Part shown: piece by piece, positions 1 to 9,175 of the stretch | Numbering within the stretch: the first letter of the stretch is position 1 | How the letters are laid out: each line of letters begins with the position of its first letter | Origin: Halobacteriales archaeon QS_3_64_16 | GTDB taxonomy: Archaea > Halobacteriota > Halobacteria > Halobacteriales > Halococcaceae | Assembly: GCA_003021705.1 (NCBI GenBank) | Contig: PXRJ01000032.1 | Location: 1 to 64,000 of the forward strand | Reading direction: 5' to 3' | DNA length: 64,000 nt | The notes under the pieces: model-generated | Database searches by the model: none | What the model saw: the letters and a program-made list of their open reading frames with translations, nothing else | Told to the model about the DNA's origin: nothing | Made by a program: the position numbers and the translations under genes

Positions 1-1059
1 CTTCTTGTCTTTGTACTCGGGCATGTTCGTCCGGCCGACGATCACCTGGTCGATGTCCATCCGGGGGTTGTTCTTCGGCTTGATCGTCTGTTCCTGGGTG
101 GCGTGTAAGAAGTCATACAGGAACTCTCGCTGGAGTTTGAGCAGCTCTTCACCACTGAATAACCCTCTGTTGGCGTTACAGAACGCTCCTGAATAGTCGA
201 ACGCTCGCGGGTCGCTCTCGCCGTAGACCGCGATCTTCGAGTAGTTTACATCACCAGTGAGTTCGGTCTCGTCCTGGTTTTTCTTGTCCTTGGGCTCGAA
301 GGTCTCGACGCACTGGCGCTTGTTCTCGTCGGCTAGTAGACGGATGACCTCGACGTGGTTCTCGAGGACGTCCTGGAGGTCGTCGTCGTAGTACTCAAGC
401 AAACGATCGATATAGAACTCGCTGGCGGGATCTAAGGCCTGTTCGTTGCGAATGGTGTAGGGGGCATCCAGATCCTCGTTGATGGCTTCGATAACGCGCC
501 GACGCTGGGCGATCGGCAGGAGGACTAAGGGGTCCTGGTTCATCGGCGACTGGACGACGTCGTCAGCGGGGTCTTGATCGAGGAGGACGTCACAGAGGTT
601 CGTCCACTGGAAGGTGTACATCCGGCCCTCCTCACGCGTGGTATAGTCCTCGAAGTAGTGCCGGAGCTGGCGGTCGAAATCGGACTTACCCGAGCCCACG
701 GGCCCCAAGAAGAGCTTGATGCGCTTCTCGGGGCCTAAGCCACGAGCGCCGGATTTGACTTTGTTGACGAACTCGTGGATGGCTTCGTGGATCTCCCGCC
801 CGTAAAACGTGTTCTCGCCGTCGTGTAAGGGGTCCTCACTGGCGAGGCGGTACTCGACGACCGCGGCTTCTTCGTCGTACTCGGTACCGTAATAATCGAA
901 CATGTCCGCGACGCGCTGGTGAGCGTTCCGAGCGATCGTCGGGTCGCTTGTGACCTGCTTTAGGTACCAGTCGAACGATCGGCTCTGCCTGAGATCGGAT
1001 GGAATCGATGCCTGGTAATCTTGGCTCAGGGCTTCGAGGGATTCGATATTGCTTGTCAT
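1..1059 (-). CDS. prkA: PrkA-type serine protein kinase, C-terminus beyond window
   Basis: The 353 visible residues begin MTSNIESLEALSQDYQ and remain open to the window edge. A P-loop FLGPVGSGKSDFDRQ lies near residues 115-130, followed by the PrkA AAA-type core with the FCNANRGLFSGEELLKLQRE segment near residue 310. PrkA proteins are cytoplasmic serine kinases with an ATPase module, often linked to stress or stationary-phase physiology and to DUF444 and SpoVR neighbours; those would lie outside this window. The start is the first ATG, and upstream sequence in this frame carries no similarity. The kinase-like C-terminal half is not visible. Family assignment is firm; the physiological role is inferred from relatives. 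Confidence 0.93.
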   Translation of the reverse strand, partial: MTSNIESLEALSQDYQASIPSDLRQSRSFDWYLKQVTSDPTIARNAHQRVADMFDYYGTEYDEEAAVVEYRLASEDPLHDGENTFYGREIHEAIHEFVNKVKSGARGLGPEKRIKLFLGPVGSGKSDFDRQLRHYFEDYTTREEGRMYTFQWTNLCDVLLDQDPADDVVQSPMNQDPLVLLPIAQRRRVIEAINEDLDAPYTIRNEQALDPASEFYIDRLLEYYDDDLQDVLENHVEVIRLLADENKRQCVETFEPKDKKNQDETELTGDVNYSKIAVYGESDPRAFDYSGAFCNANRGLFSGEELLKLQREFLYDFLHATQEQTIKPKNNPRMDIDQVIVGRTNMPEYKDKK

Positions 1060-1656
1060 GGTATCACGGATTGGGCTCGTGGGGCTCGACGCCGCGTCGA
1101 GAACCGAACGACCGGGGTTCCGGGTCGAGTCGAATGGGAACAGTTCCCGACCGGATCGGAGCGCAGCCACCCCCTGGATCGTCGGCGATCGGCAGCACTA
1201 TCCACTCTACGGGGACACTGGCGAGCAGCCGCGACGGAACCCCCAGGGCGGGGCTGATTCGGGCTATCGTGTATCATGCTCGCGGGTGTGGTCCCACGGA
1301 CGTAACTACGGGGTCGGCCTCAGGGCGGCGACGGGTCGAGCGCGGGGTGTGGGACGGCGTAGCAGTACGAGTGGACGGAACCACCGATACTATTTACCGT
1401 GTCAGTCCTACACATATATAAACATTGCTACCCTACCACTATTTACTGGGTCGTTTCGGATTGGAAATTACAGGATGGTAGCCCTGTCGGTTCCCGAAGT
1501 GCCGAGCCTCGTGAGCTGCGGTTATATACCCGATCTTGCGCGCGGGGCTCGGCCTCCCGGGAGGGCCGGAGGGGGTCGAACCACGGGAGAACGAGCAGGG
1601 CCGGAGCGGCCGATCGACCGGTCGATACTTCTCGGGGTAGCCCTTCTCGACGGTCG
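1060..1656. other. Gene-poor divergent intergenic region
   Basis: About 600 bases separate the prkA start from the next gene. The overlapping open frames here give arginine- and glycine-rich translations typical of antisense or out-of-frame GC-rich DNA, so I call no gene. An AT-rich patch near 1410-1445 contains TATATAAA (1415-1422), a possible archaeal TATA element. It is far from both flanking starts (about 235 and 355 bases), so a long leader or an unannotated short transcript would be needed. Confidence 0.4.
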
Positions 1657-2049
1657 ATGACCGGATTGGATGGGCTCACGGCGGGCTGGGAGGTCTGGAA
1701 CGAGGAGGACGGAAAGATCGTCCTCGTCTACCGACCGGACGTCTTCGACGGGGGAGCGTTTCCCGCCGCCTGTCTGCCGACGATCTATCTCACTCGAGGT
1801 CGAAGACGGCGGCGGCCCGGCACGAACCCACGTTCGCGTCCGGGCGAACAGTGGTACGTGAGTCTCTTCCTCGAGCCCGAGGTCGAGCGCGACGCCGAAA
1901 CCCGTGACGATCGGGCCGGGGCGATCACCACAGCCAAGGATCTAGCCGATCGGTTCGCACGCGGGGCCCTCGACTATCGATCGCTCTATCAGGTGCCCCG
2001 GGAGGACTACCTCGACCAGCTCGACGAGCTAACCGGACGGAGTGAGTGA
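1657..2049 (+). CDS. Conserved haloarchaeal protein (DUF5820-like)
   Basis: A 130-residue soluble acidic protein. Features are WEVWNEEDGKIVLVYRPDVF near residues 9-28, FPAACLPTIYLTRGRR, EQWYVSLFLEPEVE, and a C-terminal DYRSLYQVPREDYLDQL. The pattern matches a small haloarchaeal-restricted family that I recall as DUF5820, whose function is unknown. I chose ATG 1657 because sequence upstream in this frame is low-complexity and basic, unlike the acidic downstream protein. The gene ends 97 bases before the UPF0179 gene on the same strand, so they may be co-transcribed. Confidence 0.75.
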   Translation: MTGLDGLTAGWEVWNEEDGKIVLVYRPDVFDGGAFPAACLPTIYLTRGRRRRRPGTNPRSRPGEQWYVSLFLEPEVERDAETRDDRAGAITTAKDLADRFARGALDYRSLYQVPREDYLDQLDELTGRSE

Positions 2050-2146
2050 GTTCGCTCGGTGACGCCGTGACGGCTATCGACTATCGGACAGTAAGCGTCG
2101 AGAGTGAGGACGAGAATCTTAACCGGACGGATGGTGGATATCCATT

Positions 2147-2596
2147 ATGTCCAACATCACGCTCATCGGGGCGCGTCTGGCCGACGAAGGTGAGGAATTC
2201 GTCTACCGCGGGGAGGCACCGGGCTGTGAGGGCTGTCCCTACCGGGGGCAGTGCCTCAATCTAAAAGAGGGCGTCCGGTATCGGATCACCGACGTTCGGG
2301 ATACCGGCCCGCTCGAATGCGCGATGCACGATACCGGCGTCACGGCCGTCGAGGTCGAGCCCGCCCCGATGACCGCGAACGTCGCCTCACGGGGTGCGTA
2401 CAAGGGAAGCAAGGGCCGTCTCGAAGGGCCTTGTCCCTACACCGAGTGTCCGAGCCACGCCTACTGCGAACCGGCGGGCGCGGAGTTCGACAGGGAGTAC
2501 CGGATCAGCGAAGTGCAGGGTGAGCCCCCACACGAGCACTGTATGCTCGATCGCGACCTTACACTCGTCGAGTTCGCCCCGCCGATAGAGGAGTGA
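2147..2596 (+). CDS. UPF0179 family protein
   Basis: A 149-residue archaeal protein with two cysteine clusters, CEGCPYRGQC near residues 26-35 and CPYTECPSHAYC near 96-107, plus single cysteines at DTGPLECAMHD and HEHCMLD. Spacing and length match UPF0179, a family widespread in euryarchaea with no established activity. The cysteines suggest zinc or Fe-S binding, which is inference. The ATG is 14 bases after an AT-rich stretch, consistent with a short or leaderless mRNA. Confidence 0.88.
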   Translation: MSNITLIGARLADEGEEFVYRGEAPGCEGCPYRGQCLNLKEGVRYRITDVRDTGPLECAMHDTGVTAVEVEPAPMTANVASRGAYKGSKGRLEGPCPYTECPSHAYCEPAGAEFDREYRISEVQGEPPHEHCMLDRDLTLVEFAPPIEE

Positions 2597-2709
2597 GGTC
2601 GGGGGAGGAGGCCGAGCGACCTCCCGGCGATCGACCGCGCGGCTCCGAAGACGGACGAAACGGAACCTTTCTCCGCGGTCGAGTACTGTCCGCTCGGATG
2701 CGGGGGAAA

Positions 2710-3537
2710 TTACTGGTCGCTGGCGTGTGAGCCGTGTCCGGGCTCGGCAGGCGTCCGGTCGAAGATCCCGATTCGCTCCGCGGCGTAGCCGAACTCTTCC
2801 TGGTAGCCATGTGAGGACAGCAACACCGGGTAGAAGGGCTCGTCGGCGATCAGCTCGCGCTCGCCGGCGGTCGCAAAGACCGTTCCGACGGCTACGCGCT
2901 CGAAGTTCTCGACGAGGACTCCGTAGTCGTCGGCCGGGTCCTTCGGGATGCGCCGCTCGAGCTGGTAGATCGGCACCTCGCGCGTGTTGGGCTCGCCCCT
3001 CGGCAGCGCGCCGACGGCGGTGAGGAACTCATAGATCAGTTCGTAGGCGTTCTCGGCGGCCTCGGTGGAACCCTGGTAACCACACTCGATTTCGATCACG
3101 TCGGCGTAGTCGATGAGCCGGCCCTCGGCGAACCCGCCGACGTCGACGGCCGCCTCGATCGAGAGGTACGGACAGATCGCCGCCGCGATCGGGTCGTCGG
3201 CCTCGATGACGGCGAAGGGGCGGTCGAACGATTGTGTCGAATGCAACGAAAGGACCGTACAGTCCCGTACTTCCCGGAGGAGGTCGTACGCGAGGCGTCG
3301 TTCGTACTCCGGGGCGTCGAGGTCGCCCGGGAAGACGCGATTCAAATCCGCCTCGGTGTAGCGGACGCCCTCTTCGAGCGCGCGCTCGTTCGCGACGATC
3401 AGCTTCACCGGCCGTTCGACCGCTGGCTCTTCTGCTGTCAGGCGTTCGATCGCGCGCATGCCACAGGGTTCGTCGCCGTGGATCGCCGCGACCACCGCCA
3501 GTTCCGGCTCACCGTCGCCCAACCGCTCGACACGCAT
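2710..3537 (-). CDS. Succinylglutamate desuccinylase/aspartoacylase family protein
   Basis: A 275-residue zinc carboxypeptidase-like hydrolase. AAIHGDEPCG near residues 16-25 gives the H-x-x-E zinc pair, and VLSLHSTQS supplies the later zinc histidine; NRVFPGD and IEIECGYQGS match conserved family segments. Members remove acyl groups from amino acids (AstE, AspA), but the haloarchaeal members have no assigned substrate. I chose the ATG at 3537 because translation then begins MRVERLGDGEPELAVV, directly on the fold; the ATG nine codons upstream is possible. It converges with nothing obvious and stands 117 bases from the DUF309 gene on the same strand. Confidence 0.85.
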   Translation of the reverse strand: MRVERLGDGEPELAVVAAIHGDEPCGMRAIERLTAEEPAVERPVKLIVANERALEEGVRYTEADLNRVFPGDLDAPEYERRLAYDLLREVRDCTVLSLHSTQSFDRPFAVIEADDPIAAAICPYLSIEAAVDVGGFAEGRLIDYADVIEIECGYQGSTEAAENAYELIYEFLTAVGALPRGEPNTREVPIYQLERRIPKDPADDYGVLVENFERVAVGTVFATAGERELIADEPFYPVLLSSHGYQEEFGYAAERIGIFDRTPAEPGHGSHASDQ

Positions 3538-3654
3538 TGACGACGGTAGGCCCCCCTGGTTCAAATCGCTTTAGGTGCGTCCCTCGGGAGCGAGAACGGC
3601 GACCGATGGCCGGTAGGCGACGTAGGGTGAGCCTCGAGAGTCGCTTTCGAGGAG

Positions 3655-4137
3655 TTATTCGAGGGCCTCGACGTACTCGAAGTCAGCCTCGTAGGCACTC
3701 GGGCACTCGCCGTCGAGAGGTATTCTCCAGCCTTCGATCTCGGCCGGGTCCTCGAGGGCGGCGGTGAGGACGTTGCGGACCGCTGAGACGTCTACGCCGT
3801 AGAAATCCCGCGGGACATCCGTGAGGTACTGTAGCGCGGTCCGAAAGAGCGAGCGCATCCCAGCGTCGTCTTCGAAGTTGGTATGTTTGTACGCGCCCGC
3901 GGCGACCTGGACCATTCCGTGCAGGAATTTGCTCTCTGTGTTTCCCCGGCCGTAGTTGTACCACTCGTCCTCGAAGCAGTCGTGTGACTCGTGGTAGTGG
4001 CCCGCGTTGTAGAGGCGAACGCCGTGTTCGGTCGCCCGGCGGCAGGTGGCGTGCTCCCAGAGCCGTTCTTCCGAACGCCACCCGGTCGGGTTCCCGAGCG
4101 GCGGGGCGACGCTCGGATCGCGGGTGTGATCGTCCAT
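3655..4137 (-). CDS. DUF309 domain protein
   Basis: A 160-residue protein with the DUF309 signature: [19 protein letters not shown] near residues 43-61, then [16 protein letters not shown] near residues 69-84. The paired H-x-x-x-E helices are the family hallmark; biochemical function is unknown. The C-terminal part is an acidic extension that ends in a Glu-rich tail. It starts at the only in-frame ATG upstream of the conserved region. It is transcribed away from the tRNA-Leu gene. Confidence 0.85.
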   Translation of the reverse strand: MDDHTRDPSVAPPLGNPTGWRSEERLWEHATCRRATEHGVRLYNAGHYHESHDCFEDEWYNYGRGNTESKFLHGMVQVAAGAYKHTNFEDDAGMRSLFRTALQYLTDVPRDFYGVDVSAVRNVLTAALEDPAEIEGWRIPLDGECPSAYEADFEYVEALE

Positions 4138-4282
4138 AGTGGCTCTTTGCTCCCCGCGTTCCTAACAGCACCGACGACAGAGATTCCGACTACGAGGAGG
4201 TCGGCACAGCAGGTCGGGGGCTTACGGCCGCGCTGGTCCGCAACGCTTTATTCGTCCCTGCGCGAAGGTCAGATGCATACGT

Positions 4283-4367
4283 GCGAGGGTAGCCAAGCCT
4301 GGCCAACGGCGACGGACTCAAGATCCGTTCCTGTAGAGGTCCAAGGGTTCAAATCCCTTCCCTCGCA
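4283..4367 (+). tRNA. tRNA-Leu, anticodon CAA
   Basis: The acceptor stem GCGAGGG (4283-4289) pairs with CCCTCGC (4360-4366), with discriminator A at 4367. The T arm AAGGG-TTCAAAT-CCCTT is perfect. The anticodon stem ACGGA/TCCGT encloses CTCAAGA, giving CAA, which decodes TTG. A long variable arm confirms the type II (leucine) class. No intron is seen and CCA is not encoded. A TATA-like GCTTTATTC about 30 bases upstream (near 4244-4252) probably drives it. Confidence 0.96.
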
Positions 4368-4399
4368 CTGCGTGCGTCGAACAGGCGCACGGGTGCACG

Positions 4400-5225
4400 C
4401 AAGACGGAACGTCTTGCCCTCGCAAACTTCCCGTATGAGCCAGCCGAGTAATAGCGACAATAGACATAGGTCTGTCTCTATAGACTTCGTGGGCGAACGC
4501 ATAATTAGACGGTCTAACTATACCTATATTGCTCGTAGTTTCGCTAGTATCAAGCCCGTTCGCTTATCTCGACCGCTGGCTCATTAGTGGGACCAATCAG
4601 CTCAGCTACACAGAGGCTTCCGTTAACGTCGGTAAGTTTAATAGTAACAATTTCGTCTTCTGATGCTCCATGGACGTGTATATCCTTTCCTTGATATTTT
4701 CTTCTCGCAATTGGGTTGCCTGCGTTACTTTCTCTGTCTATCACTACAGAAAAAGAGTCACCAAGGCTAACGTTTATATTTATCTTTTCTTTCTGCTCAC
4801 TCTTACGGTGAGTACGGTTTTCTTGCTCTCATCACTTTTCTGTGGGCCCTTATCGGACTGACTGGTGCCTATATTCCGCTGAGATCGTTCATAGTCTTCA
4901 AAGTTTGTTGCTTTTCCGTCTACAATGATATTGTTGTCACTCGAAGCCCTGTCATAGAACGTACCTTGGCTGTCTCCAACGTTGCCAGGCATTGATTCGC
5001 CCGATTCGTATTGTTCATCCCTTCTGTGCCGGTATCCATAACGGTCTCTGTTATCTTGACCCATGCCACATCTCACATTACCTTACCATGTATAGTTTGC
5101 GTGTAATTTGAGATCGGTTACATTTCTGCACGTAGTGTTGCAACATGCTGTCTTATTTTGGTACAAATTATCGACAGTACAAGCGAGAAGCACCATCGTC
5201 TTATATACGCCTACAAGCAAAGCGA
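4400..5225. other. AT-rich island downstream of tRNA-Leu
   Basis: Base composition drops visibly from the GC-rich background: stretches such as ATAATTAGACGGTCTAACTA and TTTATATTTATCTTTTCTTT fill this block, which sits just 3' of a tRNA gene. That is the classic location for integrated element remnants. It carries one recognisable gene, a frameshifted TRAM-domain protein. I found only an 8-base match (CCCTCGCA, near 4421-4430) to the tRNA 3' end, too short to call an attachment site. Confidence 0.55.
4550..5064 (-). pseudogene. TRAM-domain protein, frameshifted
   Basis: Two adjacent frames look like one gene. The first (from ATG 5064) encodes a charged, disordered region beginning MGQDNRDRYGYRHRRDEQYE and stops at 4780. 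The next frame, with no plausible start of its own, reads INVSLGDSFSVVIDRESNAG, then NPIARRKYQGKDIHVHGA, then EDEIVTIKLTDV, the order of a TRAM beta-barrel. TRAM domains bind RNA. A single-base slip near 4775-4800, in an A-rich tract on the coding strand, would join the two. Codon use is AT-rich, unlike the neighbours, suggesting transfer. Alternatively these are two unrelated short ORFs; the TRAM resemblance makes that less likely. Confidence 0.55.
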
Positions 5226-5483
5226 TCAGTCGGCGGCTTCGACGGCCGTGACCTCCCCAAGAACGTCCCAGCCGTCGTCGCGCTCTTCGGCGATCAGCAG
5301 CGGATCGTCCTCGCCGTCGGTCACCAGCCGGTGGGTAATGTCGTCCGAGACGCCTTCGGCCTGGAAGGCCTCGCCGAAGAACTCCGCGCTGCTTGGTTCG
5401 AAATGGATCGTCTCCCCGCTATCGAGGGTCAGTCGAACCGGCCGCGGCGAGAGATTGTAGAGACGTTTCGCGAGCGTGTTCAT
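5226..5483 (-). CDS. Small conserved haloarchaeal protein
   Basis: An 85-residue acidic soluble protein starting MNTLAKRLYNLSPRPVRLTL. It has a beta-rich pattern with SGETIHFEPSSAEFFGEAF in the middle and ends EVTAVEAAD. GC content and acidity return to the chromosomal norm here, so it marks the end of the AT-rich island. I do not recognise a named family; function is unknown. The ATG is unique and the composition supports a real gene. Confidence 0.65.
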   Translation of the reverse strand: MNTLAKRLYNLSPRPVRLTLDSGETIHFEPSSAEFFGEAFQAEGVSDDITHRLVTDGEDDPLLIAEERDDGWDVLGEVTAVEAAD

Positions 5484-5769
5484 ACCGCCGGAGAGAGTGG
5501 CAGCGACTAAACGGTTCTGTCACGCTGAGTCGTGGTGTCGGGATTTCACTACAGCCACGTCCTCGAAACCCCCCGCGGCTCCTCGATCGGTCCCGGGCGA
5601 CGCAAGCACCACAGGCGAGCGAACGAAGTGAGTGAGCCGAGTAGCACAGCGAGAATCGGACTGTCGAGAGCCGCAGGGGGTTTCCAATCCCATCCACCGC
5701 AGGGAGAGGTGATCGCGGTCGATCCGGCGAAACGGTGGCTCTTTGCATGCAGCGCCGTACCGACCGTCC

Positions 5770-6520
5770 ATGACCAACGGTTCCGAACACGACCGGGCAA
5801 CGGTAGCCGAACGCGCCGCCCGGGCCGGCGGCGCCCTCGCACTCGAATCCTTCCGGGCGGGCATCGCGGTCGAGAAGAAATCGAGCAAGACCGACGTCGT
5901 CACCCAGGCCGATCGCGATGCACAAGAGAAGGTGAGTGCGATCGTCGCCGAGAGTTACTCCGAGGAGCCGATCGTCGGCGAGGAGGGCGACGAACTGAAA
6001 GAAGTTCCCGAGTCGGGGCTAGCGTGGGTGATCGACCCCATCGACGGGACGAACAACTACGTCCGAGGGATCAGGACCTGGGCGACGAGCGTCGCCGCGA
6101 CGAGCGAGGGCGAGCCGATCGCAGCGGCGAACGTCATGCCCGCCCTCGGTGATACCTATCTCGCCGGTCGGGAGCGCGCGACGTTGGGCAGTGACCGCCT
6201 GGCCGGGGACGAGCCGACCCGAGACCTATACTCGCCTCACAAACACGTTGGTACAGGAGTTCGGCGACCTGCGGCGCTTCGGCTGCGCGCAGGCGACCCT
6301 CTCGTTCGTCGCGAGCGGCGCGCTCGATGCCGTGATAACGAACATCGATCCGAACCCCTGGGACACTCTGGCAGGAGTGTGTCTGATCCGGCGGGCCGGC
6401 GGCCGAGTAAGTAAGATCGACGGCGAGCGCTGGAAGGGTTCCGGAGGCTTGGTCGCGTCGAACGGCGAGAACGGGATCCACGAGGCAGCCCTCGACGTCG
6501 CCGACGTGCTTCGGAACTGA
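5770..6520 (+). pseudogene. Inositol monophosphatase family gene, frameshifted with internal deletion
   Basis: The N-terminal part has the substrate and metal motifs of the IMPase/FBPase superfamily: IVGEEGDELKE near residues 67-77 and WVIDPIDGTNNYVRG near residues 87-101. The same frame then runs into nonsense after LAGRERATLGSDRL. The C-terminal half continues one frame over with EFGDLRRFGCAQATLSFVAS and the second metal motif NPWDTLAGVCLIRRAGG, ending at 6520. Family members have roughly 30-40 residues between these two parts that are missing here, so the lesion near 6190-6250 looks like a deletion that shifts frame. Intact enzymes hydrolyse inositol phosphate, NADP or fructose bisphosphate. 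The product is probably inactive. Confidence 0.8.
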
Positions 6521-6616
6521 TCGACCGCCGGTCGGCTCCTGCGATCCCCCCTCACGATCGTGTGTGAGTCCTACAGGACCGGAACCGTCAAACCCGAGCC
6601 GGTTCACGACCGGCAT

Positions 6617-7765
6617 ATGGCGGCCATCGAGGGACGCGTCGATCCCGTTCGAGCCTGGGTCCTCGCGGCGATCGCCGGGACCGTCGCGCTGCTCGGCGGC
6701 GCGCTCGCCTTCCCGCGGGCGGTCTACGATCGGTTCATCTGGCAGTACTTCTGGGGACCGGTACACGCCGACGCGGCCGGTGCCCGGTGTGCAGTCCGTG
6801 CCGGTAGCGACGTCAGACTGCGGGATAGCGCGGACGCCTGTGCGACAGCAGTCTCCCGAGGAGCGATCGTCGCCGAGCCGGGCTATACGGTCGTCTCGGA
6901 GATCGGCTATGCGGTGATACTGCTATTCATGCTTCTGGGGGTGTGGTTCATGCTGCGAGAACTCGACCTCGGGCGCGATCGGGCGTTTTTCTTCGCGCTG
7001 CTGCCGTTCATGTTCTTCGGCGGCGCGCTGCGGGTCGTCGAGGACGCGAACGTCGCGCTCGCGGCGGGGGGCGAATCCGCAATCTCCTACCCGCTCAGTA
7101 CGATCATCATCAGTCCTGTCATCTACTTCACGGTCTTCGCGGTCACGCTCGCGGCCGTTCTGGCGAGCGTCTGGCTCGCACGCGAACAGCGATTCGACGT
7201 TCAGGAGTACAGCCGCCCGCTGCTCTGGGCCGGGATCGCGGTACTTGCGGGCACGATCGTCCTCCTCTTTGCGCTCGCGGTCGGTACCCGGTCCGTAGCG
7301 TTCTACCCACAGATGTCGATCCTCGTCCTGGGGATCACGACCCTCGTCGCCGGGGGCGTCTGGGCCGGCGTGCGTCGTTTCGCCCCGGAGATCACGTACG
7401 GAACAGCAGGCATCGGCTTCGTGATCCTCTGGGGCCATACCTTGGATGGGGTGGCGAACGTCATCGCTTCTGACTGGGCGCAGGCGATCGGCCTACCCTT
7501 CGAGTACAGCGCGAAACACCCGGTTAATCGCTTCATCATCGACGCTACCCAAGGGATCCTCCCACCGTCGCTCACCGCGACTATCGGGACGGCCTGGCCG
7601 TTTCTGCTCGTGAAGATCGTCGCCGCTCTAGCGGTGGTCTGGCTGTTCGACGAGACGATCTTCGAGGAGAGTCCCCGGTATGCTATTCTCCTCCTCGTCG
7701 CGATCCTCGCCGTCGGACTCGGACCAGGGACGCGGGACATGCTTCGAGCGACCTTCGGGATCTAG
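6617..7765 (+). CDS. DUF63 family membrane protein
   Basis: A 382-residue polytopic membrane protein, with about eight or nine hydrophobic helices, the first near residues 12-30. [31 protein letters not shown] and [11 protein letters not shown] are recognisable DUF63 segments. DUF63 proteins are found in archaea and have no known activity. I chose ATG 6617 ([16 protein letters not shown]), just before the first helix, over the more upstream GTG at 6560. Codon use is typical of the region and the gene is intact despite the broken gene immediately upstream. Confidence 0.85.
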   Translation: MAAIEGRVDPVRAWVLAAIAGTVALLGGALAFPRAVYDRFIWQYFWGPVHADAAGARCAVRAGSDVRLRDSADACATAVSRGAIVAEPGYTVVSEIGYAVILLFMLLGVWFMLRELDLGRDRAFFFALLPFMFFGGALRVVEDANVALAAGGESAISYPLSTIIISPVIYFTVFAVTLAAVLASVWLAREQRFDVQEYSRPLLWAGIAVLAGTIVLLFALAVGTRSVAFYPQMSILVLGITTLVAGGVWAGVRRFAPEITYGTAGIGFVILWGHTLDGVANVIASDWAQAIGLPFEYSAKHPVNRFIIDATQGILPPSLTATIGTAWPFLLVKIVAALAVVWLFDETIFEESPRYAILLLVAILAVGLGPGTRDMLRATFGI

Positions 7766-7994
7766 GAGCGCACCTTTTTGCCAAGGTCCTCGCTCGCTTC
7801 GTCCGTGATTCGAGAGCGTTGCTCTCGCCCGCCATAAAAACGCTTACTCGCGCCTCCGGCGCTCGTTCGCGCGTGCAACAGTGGTCGACAGCACCCCGAT
7901 GCCGGTTGGCGCACAGTCGATCAGCTATGACGCCAAACTCGGACAGCCGTCCCCGTATCGCGGGGCTCAAACGCTGGGAGGGCCGAGATCACGC

Positions 7995-8411
7995 ATGGAC
8001 CGGGCTGTCGTACTGCGGGCTCTCAAAGCCGGAATCGCCGGGACAGCCGTGCTCTCCGTTCTACTCCTGGGACTCGAAGTCCAGACGCGCTCGCGGGTCC
8101 GGGTCGCGGAGGTTGTCGTCGCCTACGTCGGTATCCCGGGCCAACAGTCACTCGCTCTTCTAGTTTTCGTGCTCCTCACCGCCGTCGTCTGGCCCCTCGC
8201 GTTCGTGGCGCTCGAAAGCCGCGATCTGCTGCCGGGCCGGACGCGGACGCGACGCGCAGTGATTTTCGCCCTGGCGCTCGCGCTCGCCTTCGCGATCACC
8301 GGTCGCGGGGATCTGAGCGGACCGGTGCTCGTGTTGTACGGCGCGGCCGTTCTCGGAGCGTACGTCGCCTACGGCCTCACGCTCGCTCGGATGCTCCGAC
8401 CACTGGCTTGA
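7995..8411 (+). CDS. Small four-helix membrane protein (DUF6789-like)
   Basis: A 138-residue protein with four hydrophobic helices. The segment TGRGDLSGPVLVLYGAAVLG near residues 98-117 and the N-terminal LEVQTRSRVRVAEVVVAYVG pattern resemble the haloarchaeal family I recall as DUF6789. Function is unknown. I chose ATG 7995 because upstream in-frame codons encode no helix or conserved feature. The 229-base gap before it contains short inverted repeats rich in GCGAG that look like ordinary haloarchaeal intergenic DNA. Confidence 0.75.
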   Translation: MDRAVVLRALKAGIAGTAVLSVLLLGLEVQTRSRVRVAEVVVAYVGIPGQQSLALLVFVLLTAVVWPLAFVALESRDLLPGRTRTRRAVIFALALALAFAITGRGDLSGPVLVLYGAAVLGAYVAYGLTLARMLRPLA

Positions 8412-8612
8412 ACCGACCGAGTTCGGGCCGGCGGAGTGCTCTTCACCCCTTTCCCATCGGACCCTCGAGAGTGGAACGGCGACACGCGAAGACGGGCGGA
8501 CGAGCGGCTACCCGTACCGGCCGGTGTCGTCGAACCGGAGGATGCTACGAGCGGGCCGCTCGAAACCGCGGGACCGTCACTGGCGATCAAAGGGAAACGG
8601 GAACCGGAGCGC

Positions 8613-9083
8613 TCAGCGAACGACCGTGACGGGTACCGGGGAGCGGCGGACGACCGTCTCCGCAACGCTTCCCAACGGAACCCGCGAGACGAGCGGGCGG
8701 CCGTGAGTGCCCGTGACGACCTGGTCGACGTCGTTTTCGGTGGTGTAGGCCACGATCTGGCGCGCAGGCCGTCCCATACGGACGGTACTCGAACAGGAGA
8801 CGGTCGACTCCGCGGCCCGTTCACAGGCCTCGGCCAGCCGCTCGCGAGCGGCGTCGCGGGCTTTCTCGTACCATTCAGGGGGTAACCCCGGCAGACCGGC
8901 GACACCGGTCGGGGACTGGAAGCCGAGGCGCTCGGGATCGACGTCGAAGGGATCGACCACTGCGAGCAGCGTAAGTGAGACGGCCGACAGGCCGAGTGCG
9001 TATTCGAGTACCTTCTCCGAGTACGGCGAACCATCGAAGGGAACCAGAACGCGGTCGGCCACAGCGAAGACGTAGGTGGGCAT
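8613..9083 (-). CDS. UspA-type universal stress protein
   Basis: A 156-residue single Usp domain. It begins with RVLVPFDGSPYSEKVLEYAL and ends with the ATP-binding signature VTGTHGRPLVSRVPLGSVAE followed by SPVPVTVVR. The G-x2-G-x9-GS pattern of nucleotide-binding Usp proteins is present. These cytoplasmic proteins respond to stress and starvation; haloarchaea carry many paralogues. The ATG at 9083 gives a seven-residue leader; a GTG at 9062 (VADRVLVPF) is an equally sensible start. It is flanked by broken cysS upstream and converges with the small membrane protein gene. Confidence 0.9.
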   Translation of the reverse strand: MPTYVFAVADRVLVPFDGSPYSEKVLEYALGLSAVSLTLLAVVDPFDVDPERLGFQSPTGVAGLPGLPPEWYEKARDAARERLAEACERAAESTVSCSSTVRMGRPARQIVAYTTENDVDQVVTGTHGRPLVSRVPLGSVAETVVRRSPVPVTVVR

Positions 9084-9175
9084 GAACTCGGCCTGTCGCT
9101 CGTTTCTCCGCGGGAAGCGCGGGCGATCGGCGTCTCGCCGGTCAGCGACGGAGCCTTCTTAAGCGAGCATAGAGA

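Noticed and set aside
4359-4430. Attachment-site repeat between tRNA-Leu and the AT-rich island
   Set aside because: Only CCCTCGCA (8 bases) is shared; too short to distinguish from chance.
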